Source: Oscillospiraceae bacterium
GTDB lineage: Bacteria > Bacillota > Clostridia > UMGS1810
Assembly: GCA_015068705.1 (NCBI GenBank)
Contig: SVJZ01000004.1
Coordinates: forward strand, 1 to 64,000
Length of the DNA stretch: 64,000 bases
Direction: 5' to 3'
In this document: positions 34,084 to 41,802 of the stretch, in pieces
Numbering within the stretch: position 1 is the first letter of the stretch
Layout of the letters: the number at the start of each line of letters is the position of its first letter
The notes under the pieces: generated by a model
What the model saw: only the letters and a program-made list of their open reading frames with translations
Databases searched by the model: none
Told to the model about the DNA's origin: nothing
Program-made: the position numbers and the translations under genes

Positions 34084-35280
34084 ATGGCTGTTATTACAGT
34101 AAGCCAACTCAACAACTACATGAAGCGATACATTGACAACAATACACATCTGGCAAAGCTTTGGGTACGCGGTGAGATTTCTAATTATAAAAAACATTAC
34201 ACAGGACACATATACATGACCCTTAAAGATGAAGGGAGCGCTATCAAAGCGGTGATGTTTAAGGGCAGCGCGGCAGCAATGCGCTTTGAGCCGGAAAACG
34301 GCATGAAGGTGATTGCTTGTGGCAGAGTTTCTGTGTTTGAACGGGATGGTCAGTATCAGCTCTATGTGGAGTCCATGACTCCGGATGGAATGGGAGAGTT
34401 GCATGTTGCCTATGAGCAATTAAAAAATCGTCTGGAAGATGAGGGGTTGTTTGATCCTGCCCATAAGCGTCCCATTCCGCGTTATCCCCGTGCAATTGGC
34501 GTGGTAACATCTCCAACCGGTGCTGCAATCCGCGATGTACTCAATGTCCTATCGCGTAGATATCGACTTTCGGATATTTATATTTATCCTGCGCAGGTGC
34601 AAGGGCAGGGCGCAAGCGATACCGTGGTGCGTGGAATTGAGTGCTTGAACCGCGAAAAAAAGGTAGATGTCATTATTGTAGGGCGTGGTGGCGGTTCTAT
34701 TGAGGATTTGTGGGCTTTTAACGAGGAAAATGTTGCTCGAGCAATATATGCCTCCAAAATTCCTGTTATCTCTGCAGTAGGGCATGAAACAGATTTTACC
34801 ATTGCAGACTTTGTGGCTGATTTGCGTGCGCCTACGCCTTCTGCAGGTGCAGAACTCGCCGTACCTTCGGCAGATGAATTGCGCAATATGCTTTCACAAT
34901 CGGGAGCGCGGTTGCATTTGCTGCTGGCAAGATTATACGAATTGAAAAAGCAACGGTTAACATTCCTGATACAAAATCGTGCATTTGCCGATTTTCCAAA
35001 GCGTATCGATGAGCGACGAGAGATGATGGATGTTTTATTGAAAGATATGGTGGATGCGTATAACTGGCAAATTGACAATGGGCGTCATGCTTTGGAAAAC
35101 GGAGCGGCAAAATTGCAGACATTAAGCCCTCTTGCAGTTCTTGGGCGTGGATATGCGCTTGTGCAAAAGGAAGGGTTGCCGATAAAATCCATAACAGATA
35201 CTTCTATTGGCGAAAACCTGGAAATGGTGTTGCGGGACGGCAAGCTGCTGTGTGAGGTAAAAGGAATAACGGAGGGTTGA
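34084..35280 (+). CDS. xseA: Exodeoxyribonuclease VII large subunit
   Basis: This is the catalytic subunit of the single-strand-specific exonuclease used in repair. The 398 residues have an N-terminal OB fold (VSQLNNYMKRYIDN, LWVRGEISNYKKH), the catalytic domain with GVVTSPTGAAIRDVLNV, IIVGRGGGSIEDLWAFN and ISAVGHETDFTIADFVAD, then a coiled-coil region and the LGRGYALV motif. AAGGAG precedes the ATG, six bases after nusB. Partner xseB follows directly. Confidence 0.98.
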   Translation: MAVITVSQLNNYMKRYIDNNTHLAKLWVRGEISNYKKHYTGHIYMTLKDEGSAIKAVMFKGSAAAMRFEPENGMKVIACGRVSVFERDGQYQLYVESMTPDGMGELHVAYEQLKNRLEDEGLFDPAHKRPIPRYPRAIGVVTSPTGAAIRDVLNVLSRRYRLSDIYIYPAQVQGQGASDTVVRGIECLNREKKVDVIIVGRGGGSIEDLWAFNEENVARAIYASKIPVISAVGHETDFTIADFVADLRAPTPSAGAELAVPSADELRNMLSQSGARLHLLLARLYELKKQRLTFLIQNRAFADFPKRIDERREMMDVLLKDMVDAYNWQIDNGRHALENGAAKLQTLSPLAVLGRGYALVQKEGLPIKSITDTSIGENLEMVLRDGKLLCEVKGITEG

Positions 35281-35283
35281 TAT

Positions 35284-35520
35284 ATGGCAAATAAAAAAGA
35301 AACATTTGAAGAAAATATGAAACAACTGGAAACCATCATTGCTGCGCTGGAATCCGGGGATACACCTTTGGAGGAGTGCATGATGCACTTTGAGGAGGGG
35401 GTACGGCTTTCCCGTTCCTGTATGAAAATGCTTGATGAGGCGGAACAAAAAATACGCCTTTTGACTGAGAATTCAGATGGCAGTGTAAACGAAGGTAATT
35501 TTGTCGCAAAAGAGGAGTAA
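35284..35520 (+). CDS. xseB: Exodeoxyribonuclease VII small subunit
   Basis: This 78-residue helical hairpin protein binds the XseA coiled coil. It has the family core FEENMKQLETIIAALESGD and the conserved FEEGVRLSRSCMKMLDEAE. It is three bases after xseA, with GGAGGG before the ATG; strict co-expression is expected because the holoenzyme needs several small subunits per large one. Confidence 0.97.
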   Translation: MANKKETFEENMKQLETIIAALESGDTPLEECMMHFEEGVRLSRSCMKMLDEAEQKIRLLTENSDGSVNEGNFVAKEE

Positions 35521-35528
35521 AGGCATAT

Positions 35529-36389
35529 ATGCAAACCGATTTTATGAAGGAATACACCCAACGCATTGCATTATTGGATGACCGCATCGAACGATATTTG
35601 GATTCTGTGTCCGATTTGGAACCCTGTTTGCGTGATGGAATGAAATATAGTGTTTTAAATGGTGGAAAGCGGCTTCGTTCCATTTTGGTATTGGAAGTAT
35701 GCCGGATGTTGGGCGGAACTGATGAAATCGCACTGCCGTTTGCGATGGCTGTGGAATTTATCCATGCATATTCATTGGTGCACGATGATCTACCCGCAAT
35801 GGACAATGCCCCTGAACGCAGAGGGAAACCAAGTTGCCACGTAAAATTTGGCGAAGGAATGGCGGTTTTGATTGGTGACGCACTGTTGAATCTTGCCTTT
35901 GAGATTATGGCGGATGCATGCACAAGCGGTGATGCTTCGAAAGCAAAGGCAATGTCGCATATGGCAAAATCTGCCGGCGTAACCGGTATGATCGGAGGTC
36001 AGGCAATCGATCTTTCTATCGCAGGACAAACCAAAGTGGATGAAGCAATCCTTGTTCGGTTGATAGAGAGAAAAACCATGTCACTCATCCGCACGGCTAT
36101 TATGGCAGGAGCTCATCTTGCAGGTGCTTCACAGAAGCAATTGGAGATGTTGGAACAGTATGGTTATCACCTTGGGTTGGCATTTCAATTAAGAGACGAT
36201 ATAGAAGATGAAGAACAGGATGCCACCGACGGACAGGTTTGTCCGAATTATCTTAATACATTGGGGAAAGAACATACCATTTCTGCTTTGAAGATGCATA
36301 GTGATAAGGCGCGAGAGATTATTTCTTCGTTTAGCAGAAGCGATTTCCTTTGTCGGATGCACAATTTTTTGTTTCAAGGAGAACAATAA
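35529..36389 (+). CDS. ispA: Farnesyl/geranyl diphosphate synthase
   Basis: This trans-prenyltransferase builds C15 (possibly C20) isoprenoid diphosphates for undecaprenol and quinone synthesis. It has 286 residues. The first Asp-rich motif is DDLPAMDN near residue 84 and the second is LRDDIEDE near residue 222; NGGKRLRSILV and GGQAIDL are also conserved. The dxs gene of the MEP pathway lies 1.8 kb downstream, so isoprenoid genes bracket the OLE RNA. AGGAG lies before ATG 35529. Confidence 0.96.
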   Translation: MQTDFMKEYTQRIALLDDRIERYLDSVSDLEPCLRDGMKYSVLNGGKRLRSILVLEVCRMLGGTDEIALPFAMAVEFIHAYSLVHDDLPAMDNAPERRGKPSCHVKFGEGMAVLIGDALLNLAFEIMADACTSGDASKAKAMSHMAKSAGVTGMIGGQAIDLSIAGQTKVDEAILVRLIERKTMSLIRTAIMAGAHLAGASQKQLEMLEQYGYHLGLAFQLRDDIEDEEQDATDGQVCPNYLNTLGKEHTISALKMHSDKAREIISSFSRSDFLCRMHNFLFQGEQ

Positions 36390-36842
36390 ATGATGGAGTA
36401 TTTGCAAGTTATATTCAGTAATCCGATCATCAACGCGACCATCTTATCGTGGTTTGTTGCACAGCTGATAAAAATTATTCTGGTGATGATTACTACGCGA
36501 AAATTAGATTTAAGCAGAATGTTTGGATCGGGTGGCATGCCCAGTTCGCATTCTTCCGGAATGGTTGCACTATCTGCGATGGTGCTTCGTACTTGCGGTT
36601 TTTCTTCGGTAGAATTTGCAATATGTTTTTCCTTTTCGTTGGTGGTGATGTATGATGCGGCCGGAGTAAGAAGAGCGACCGGCAAACATGCAACCATCAT
36701 TAACCGGATGATGAAATTGTATAATGACGGAGAGAATATATTTGGAGAAAAGAGTTTAAAGGAACTGATAGGACATACACCCTTGCAAGTTGTTATGGGC
36801 GCCTTGTTAGGACTTATTATCGGCTTTTCCTGCCCGATTTGA
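36390..36842 (+). CDS. Divergent PAP2 family membrane protein (DUF212)
   Basis: This 150-residue membrane protein of the YuiD type has the family motifs GSGGMPSSHSSGMVALS (phosphatase-like Ser-His) near residue 47 and YDAAGVRRATGKHA near residue 89, with three or four hydrophobic helices. It may act on lipid or prenyl diphosphates, which fits its place right after ispA, but no activity is established. AAGGAG at 36377-36382 precedes the ATG; the gene begins at the base after the ispA stop. The usual Bacillus order has ispA next to OLE/oapA without this gene. Confidence 0.92.
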   Translation: MMEYLQVIFSNPIINATILSWFVAQLIKIILVMITTRKLDLSRMFGSGGMPSSHSSGMVALSAMVLRTCGFSSVEFAICFSFSLVVMYDAAGVRRATGKHATIINRMMKLYNDGENIFGEKSLKELIGHTPLQVVMGALLGLIIGFSCPI

Positions 36843-36855
36843 ACAAAATCCATTC

Positions 36856-36884
36856 TTTACAAATAGAGAAAGATATGTTACCAT
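36856..36884 (+). promoter_or_regulatory. Putative promoter of the OLE RNA
   Basis: TTTACA (36856-36861), 17 bases, TACCAT (36879-36884). The -10 is weak, but transcription would begin near 36891, exactly at the first base of the terminal stem of the RNA. Confidence 0.5.
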
Positions 36885-36888
36885 AAAT

Positions 36889-37540
36889 AATATGGTGGTG
36901 CAGTATCCTAGTCAGATCTGTCAATTTGGAGGGTGGGCCTAAAAATCCACTAAAGGGCATATCGATGAAGTTCCTGGTGTTTGCTTCTTACGCCCAGTTT
37001 GGGGCTGATGCTGGGAGTTAAGGATTAAGGGCGATCCGCAATGGCATGTGGGCGTTGACCCTTTTTCCGTGGAGACCTAAATGCGTGACCGCCTTGAAAG
37101 GAAACTCGCAAGATTGGAGTTCTCCTTTTTGGGGCCCGATGAGGGTGTTTTGACACAAATCAACTGTGTTACGGTTTAGGATAGAACCTGTTATGCGGTG
37201 TAGGTAAAAAATACGCTGTGAGCAGTGTAGCCTGCCTTGAGTGGGCATGGTGGATCATGGTCAGACCATCTGGAGACGGCCATCTCCCGGTGGTTATTGC
37301 GTGTGAAACCATGTCTGCAAAAGAGGATAAGGATTGACATGACTGTCGAGGAAAACTCCTAGGCTGTTTTATGCAGGGGATTGCAGTACGGACTAAGTGG
37401 CAATTCAGCAATACCTATGGCGACAGGGTATACCATGCCATAAAAGGAAACTGCCGGTTTGGCGACGAACCGGTGGCGTGTGTGGGAAATCCAGCTGAAC
37501 CTAAGCCGTAAATTTTACTCTGCATATTGCCACCATACAT
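36889..37540 (+). ncRNA. ole: OLE RNA (ornate, large, extremophilic RNA)
   Basis: The ~775-base gap between DUF212 and the next gene has no credible coding frame. It follows xseA-xseB-ispA and precedes a four-helix membrane protein, dxs and tlyA, the location of OLE RNA and its partner gene oapA in Bacillus halodurans and other Firmicutes. OLE RNAs are about 600 nt; this region is about 650. Its ends pair: TATGGTGG (36891-36898) with CCACCATA (37530-37537). Internal stems include CCGGTT (37454-37459) with AACCGG (37468-37473). OLE RNA forms a membrane-associated ribonucleoprotein with OapA and is tied to ethanol, cold and magnesium stress responses. Exact ends are estimated; a covariance-model search was not possible. 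Confidence 0.85.
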
Positions 37541-37551
37541 ATAAACATTCC

Positions 37552-37578
37552 ATCCTGCAGGCTTTTTGTCTGCGGGAT
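37552..37578 (+). other. Hairpin between OLE RNA and oapA
   Basis: ATCCTGCAGGC (37552-37562) pairs with GTCTGCGGGAT (37568-37578), 11 bp with two G-U pairs; the loop is TTTTT. It is followed by TTATATC, not a strong T-run. It could be a weak terminator or a processing signal that sets the ratio of OLE RNA to oapA mRNA. Confidence 0.55.
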
Positions 37579-37617
37579 TTATATCAAACTGACCCGAAAG
37601 GAATCGGTGAATAGAGG

Positions 37618-38184
37618 ATGAAAAAGAACAAAGGTCGATATTCTTGGACCATTAAAGTCACATTTATCACGTTTTTTATTTCAGTTGTGATTGGAGTTAC
37701 CACCAATACGGTGCTGGAAAAGGTGAGTATTGGTGTGGCGTTTGTGGTATTGTTGGCGGTTATTTTGATGGGTATTTTGTTTGATATCATCGGTATGGCA
37801 GTAGCTAGCGCGGCCGAAACGTCCTTTCATTCCAAATCTGCACAAGGACTTGTGGGAAGTAAGGAATCACTTGTTTTGATTCGCAACGCAGAAAAGGTTT
37901 CCAATTTTTGTAATGATGTGATTGGTGATATCGCCGGTGTTGTTTCCGGTGGACTGGCAGCGACCATTGTAACTTTGGTGTGTACCCGATATAGCTTTTT
38001 AAATTCCATATTACTCACCTTGTTACTCACCGGTATTGTTTCTGCTTTGACGGTTGGCGGCAAAGCATTGGGAAAAGGATTTGCCATTAGTCAGAGCGAG
38101 GCAATTGTTACTAAAGTGGGGCTATTGGTGTACTATATCAAACGGATTATTTCATTTCATTTTAAAAGAAAAGAGAAATGCTGA
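37618..38184 (+). CDS. oapA: OLE RNA-associated membrane protein OapA
   Basis: This 188-residue protein has four hydrophobic helices (about 9-30, 36-60, 104-122 and 127-148), a basic N-terminus (KKNKGRYSW) and a basic C-terminus (KRIISFHFKRKEK), the charge pattern expected for binding RNA at the membrane. OapA of Bacillus halodurans is a similar-sized integral membrane protein encoded just after OLE RNA and before dxs, and it binds the RNA. The DIIGMAVASAAE stretch in helix 2 recalls the CNNM/DUF21 membrane domain, which is interesting given the reported magnesium phenotypes, but this is only my reading. It overlaps dxs by seven bases. The ribosome binding site is weak. Confidence 0.88.
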   Translation: MKKNKGRYSWTIKVTFITFFISVVIGVTTNTVLEKVSIGVAFVVLLAVILMGILFDIIGMAVASAAETSFHSKSAQGLVGSKESLVLIRNAEKVSNFCNDVIGDIAGVVSGGLAATIVTLVCTRYSFLNSILLTLLLTGIVSALTVGGKALGKGFAISQSEAIVTKVGLLVYYIKRIISFHFKRKEKC

Positions 38185-40031
38185 TGGAGCTTTTATCAAA
38201 AATCAAATCTCCCGATGATCTGAAGGTGCTTTCGGATGCCCAACTCGATATGCTGTGCGAAGAAATACGCGCCTTTTTAATCGACCATGTGATGATATCG
38301 GGAGGTCATTTGGCATCTAATCTCGGCGTGGTGGAACTAACCGTTGCCATGCACCGTGTATTTGATATGCCACAAGATAAGATTATATTTGATGTCGGGC
38401 ATCAGAGCTATGTGCACAAGATGCTTACCGGTCGCCTAGATCGTTTTGATACACTTCGGTGCAAAGGAGGACTTTCTGGATTTCCAAAGACCGAGGAAAG
38501 CATCTATGATTCGTTTAATACCGGTCATGCAAGCACCTCCATTTCCGCCGCACTTGGCATGGCGCGTGCAAGAGATTTAAATGGAGAAAATCATCAGGTG
38601 GTTGCTTTTATTGGTGACGGCGCATTAACCGGTGGCATGGCTTTTGAGGCGCTTAACGATGCAGGCGCGAGCAAAACAAAGTTGATTATTGTGCTCAATG
38701 ATAACGAGATGTCCATATCCAAGAATGTGGGTGGATTATCCGAATACTTAAGTAGATTGAGAAGCGCTCCTAAATATAGCAAAACAAAACATGGATTGAA
38801 AAATTTCCTGAAGAAGTTTGGCAGAGTAGGGGATGGCATTGTGCATGTGCTTGATATTTTCAGGCGTAGCATCAAATTTGCCACATTGCCTGTGCCCTTA
38901 TTTGAAAATCTGGGCTTTACTTATCTTGGTATTATAGACGGGCATAACATCCGTGCACTTACCAATGTGTTTGAGCGTGCAAAGAAAATGGATGGTCCGG
39001 TGATTATCCATACATTTACCAAAAAAGGACTCGGATACCGCGCGGCGGAAGAGAGCCCTCATAAATATCATGGAGTCAGCCGTAGTACCACTACCTTAAA
39101 GCGGAAGGATATGGATTTTTCCGCTGCATTTGGTGGATGTTTGACACGATTGGCATCTGAAAATAAGAATGTAGTTGCAATTACCGCAGCGATGATAGAC
39201 GGATGTGGTCTGGGAGAATTTGCAACCGCATTTCCGCAGCGTTTGTTTGATGTGGGAATTGCGGAGCAACACGCAGTGACCATGGCGGCAGGGCTTGCTA
39301 CCAATGGGATTATACCGGTGGTTTGCATTTACTCTACTTTTTTACAACGCGCGTATGACCAAATACTGCATGATGTTTGCCTGCAAAATCTCCATGTGGT
39401 TTTTGCAATTGACCGCGCAGGGATTGTGGGAGAAGATGGCGAAACACATCAGGGAATCTTTGATTTGTCATACTTAAGTCATATCCCAAACCTGACCATA
39501 CTTTCTCCCTCGTGTTATGAAGAATTGAAACAAATGCTTAATTTTGCTGTAAATGAGTGTGATGGTCCGGTTGCCTTGCGTTATCCGAGAGGCGAAATTC
39601 CTTTCAGAGAAAACAGTCAACCCTTTATGGTTTCCTGTGCGGAACAGCTTGCTGCGGGCGACGATATTACCATTGTTGCTACCGGACGCACTGTTTCTGC
39701 TGCCCTTTCTGTTTGTGAGTTGTTGACAGAACATGGTATAAAGGCGGATGTGCTCAATTTACGCACGGTGAAGCCGTTTGATGTTGATTCAGTGAAAAAA
39801 AGTGTAGAAAAAACGCATGTTCTCGTTACCATTGAAGATAATATTTGCAATGGAGGTATGGGTAGCTTTGTCCGTTCTTTCCTTGGAAGTTTGACCGATG
39901 TTCGCATGATGCATTTTGGATTTGGTGATTGTTTTGTGCCACACGGAAAACCAAAGGAATTGTTTGAAGAGTATGGTATGACGCCTGAAAAAATTGTCGA
40001 AAAAATTATAAAGGAGTGCGGGCAAAAGTGA
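38178..40031 (+). CDS. dxs: 1-deoxy-D-xylulose-5-phosphate synthase
   Basis: Dxs condenses pyruvate and glyceraldehyde 3-phosphate in the first step of the MEP isoprenoid pathway, using thiamine diphosphate. The 617 residues include HLASNLGVVELTVAMH, DVGHQSYVHK, the ThDP motif FIGDGALTGGMAFEALNDAG with its Asn, FDVGIAEQHAVTMAAGLA in the pyrimidine domain, and the C-terminal transketolase domain. Start ATG 38178 overlaps oapA; ATG 38184 is also possible. Overlap with both neighbours makes an oapA-dxs-tlyA unit. Confidence 0.98.
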   Translation: MLMELLSKIKSPDDLKVLSDAQLDMLCEEIRAFLIDHVMISGGHLASNLGVVELTVAMHRVFDMPQDKIIFDVGHQSYVHKMLTGRLDRFDTLRCKGGLSGFPKTEESIYDSFNTGHASTSISAALGMARARDLNGENHQVVAFIGDGALTGGMAFEALNDAGASKTKLIIVLNDNEMSISKNVGGLSEYLSRLRSAPKYSKTKHGLKNFLKKFGRVGDGIVHVLDIFRRSIKFATLPVPLFENLGFTYLGIIDGHNIRALTNVFERAKKMDGPVIIHTFTKKGLGYRAAEESPHKYHGVSRSTTTLKRKDMDFSAAFGGCLTRLASENKNVVAITAAMIDGCGLGEFATAFPQRLFDVGIAEQHAVTMAAGLATNGIIPVVCIYSTFLQRAYDQILHDVCLQNLHVVFAIDRAGIVGEDGETHQGIFDLSYLSHIPNLTILSPSCYEELKQMLNFAVNECDGPVALRYPRGEIPFRENSQPFMVSCAEQLAAGDDITIVATGRTVSAALSVCELLTEHGIKADVLNLRTVKPFDVDSVKKSVEKTHVLVTIEDNICNGGMGSFVRSFLGSLTDVRMMHFGFGDCFVPHGKPKELFEEYGMTPEKIVEKIIKECGQK

Positions 40032-40825
40032 AAAACAGATTAGATGTCGAACTGGTAAATCGCGGCCTTGTAGAGAGCCGTGAACGCGCCCGTGCTTATA
40101 TTATGGAGGGTGTTGTTTTTGTCAATGGTCAAAAAGCGACCAAGGCTGGCGAACAGGTAAAAGACGGAATCCCCATTGAAGTGCGAGGTACACCCATTCC
40201 TTATGTCAGTCGCGGTGGATTAAAGTTGGAAAAAGCACTCAAAGTTTTTCCAATTGATTTGAATGGTGCTTGTTGTGTGGATGTGGGGGCGTCTACCGGA
40301 GGTTTTACCGATTGTATGTTACAAAACGGAGCCGCCCGGGTATATGCTATTGATGTTGGCTATGGTCAACTGGCATGGAAACTACGCACAGATGATAGAG
40401 TGGTAAATCTCGAACGAACAAATGTGCGGTTGCTTGATATTACCCTGATTGATCAACCTGCAACCTTTGCATCAATTGATGTTTCATTTATCTCGTTGCG
40501 GCTGGTATTGCCGGTTGTGTATTCCTTTTTACAGGAGGGCGGCAAAGTTGTCGCGTTAATCAAACCGCAATTTGAGGCAGGACGTGATGATGTTGGGAAA
40601 AAAGGAGTTGTGCGTGATATTGCAATCCATCGTCGCGTAATTGATGAAACATTGCAAATAGCACGCGAACTTGGCTTTGCTGTTTCCGGATTGGACTTTT
40701 CACCCATTAAGGGACCAGAGGGGAACATTGAATTTTTGATGTATCTGGAAAAGAACATAAATGTGACCGATATGGTTGCCGAAGAAGATATTATCCGCGT
40801 GACCGAGAAGGCGCACCAGATGTAA
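40028..40825 (+). CDS. tlyA: TlyA family rRNA methyltransferase / S4-domain protein
   Basis: TlyA-type proteins 2'-O-methylate rRNA in some bacteria. About 265 residues: an N-terminal S4 RNA-binding domain (LDVELVNRGLVESRERARA) and an FtsJ-like methyltransferase domain with the S-adenosylmethionine site VDVGASTGGFTDCML near residue 83. The GTG start at 40028 overlaps the dxs stop and lies 11 bases after AAGGAG; the in-frame GTG 40016 overlaps that site. In many Clostridia ahrC (argR) and recN follow; here they do not. Confidence 0.95.
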   Translation: MKNRLDVELVNRGLVESRERARAYIMEGVVFVNGQKATKAGEQVKDGIPIEVRGTPIPYVSRGGLKLEKALKVFPIDLNGACCVDVGASTGGFTDCMLQNGAARVYAIDVGYGQLAWKLRTDDRVVNLERTNVRLLDITLIDQPATFASIDVSFISLRLVLPVVYSFLQEGGKVVALIKPQFEAGRDDVGKKGVVRDIAIHRRVIDETLQIARELGFAVSGLDFSPIKGPEGNIEFLMYLEKNINVTDMVAEEDIIRVTEKAHQM

Positions 40826-40847
40826 TGTTGTTCGGGGAGGGAATGCT

Positions 40848-41780
40848 TTGAAATCGGATGATTTGTTCGGTTCATCCAGTGAATTTGATGAAGAAAAATA
40901 TCAAAAATTTCTTGATGAATTTGATGATGAGTTTGACCAGGAGGAATTTGGGGAAATTGATGAGGCATTAATTCGCGAAGTAACATTTGAGGCACCAATC
41001 GAACTTTATGATGAAAACCTGGATCTGGATGCCTTGCGAAAAAAACTCGAACAAGAGCGCAAAGAGGAGGAAAAACGCAATTCCAAATCCGCTATCAAGA
41101 AGCCGCTTTCCATACATCACGGACATCGCGCCAGAGTGATTAAAAAGTTTTTGGATTATGGATTGGAGTCCTTTGCTGAACACGAGGTGTTGGAACTTTT
41201 ACTCTTTTTTACGCGGCGCCAAGGTGATACCAATGCACTTGCGCATCGGTTAATTCAGGAGTTTGGTGGTCTTCATAATGTTATTAAGGCAGAACCGCAT
41301 GATTTGGAAACGGTGGATGGAGTAGGGGAAAATACCGCTACACTGATTTGCTTTTTCCGGTCGCTGATGGCGTATTTGAGCGAAAAATCGGATATCCATG
41401 CGGTGATTAATAATGCTACTGCGGCAGGTATTTTCTGTTGCAACTTTTTCACCCAACACACCGAAGAAACCTTTATTGTTTTGCATATGGATGCCAACAA
41501 TGGTGTTCGGCATATCTCTGTTATCAGCAGAGGTACCGAAAACGAAACCGCATATTACCCCAGAAAGGTAATCAAAGAGGTGATTAAGCACCGCGCAAAT
41601 TCGGTGATTGTCGCACATAATCATACAAGTAATAACCTACAACCTTCCGCACAGGACGTACATCTTACCAATCGTATTTCAACACTTCTTGATGAAATTG
41701 GTGTGCCGTTAACCGACCATATTATTTGTAGCGGAAGAAGCTTTACCAGTATGCAGGAACGCGGATTGATAACGAAGTAA
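40848..41780 (+). CDS. radC: RadC-like JAB/MPN domain protein
   Basis: This 310-residue member of the RadC family has a helix-hairpin-helix region (LETVDGVGENTATLI) and a JAMM metalloprotease-like domain with the zinc motif HNHTSNNLQPSAQD (His-x-His-x7-Ser-x2-Asp, intact) near residue 260. The name DNA repair protein is historical; function is unsettled. Unusual here is a ~90-residue N-terminal extension, extremely rich in Asp and Glu and then Lys/Arg, before the normal RadC start around HHGHRARVIKKFLDYG. TTG 40848 follows GGGGAGG with seven-base spacing. Confidence 0.9.
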   Translation: MKSDDLFGSSSEFDEEKYQKFLDEFDDEFDQEEFGEIDEALIREVTFEAPIELYDENLDLDALRKKLEQERKEEEKRNSKSAIKKPLSIHHGHRARVIKKFLDYGLESFAEHEVLELLLFFTRRQGDTNALAHRLIQEFGGLHNVIKAEPHDLETVDGVGENTATLICFFRSLMAYLSEKSDIHAVINNATAAGIFCCNFFTQHTEETFIVLHMDANNGVRHISVISRGTENETAYYPRKVIKEVIKHRANSVIVAHNHTSNNLQPSAQDVHLTNRISTLLDEIGVPLTDHIICSGRSFTSMQERGLITK

Positions 41781-41802
41781 TTTTTGTTTGGGAGAGATAA
41801 CG

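Noticed and set aside
36843-37617. Small open frames on both strands within the OLE region
   Set aside because: They lack ribosome binding sites, resemble no family I know, and fall inside a region whose ends pair and whose context fits a structured RNA.
41250-41624. Minus-strand frames opposite the radC-like gene
   Set aside because: Shadow of a conserved coding region; no independent evidence.
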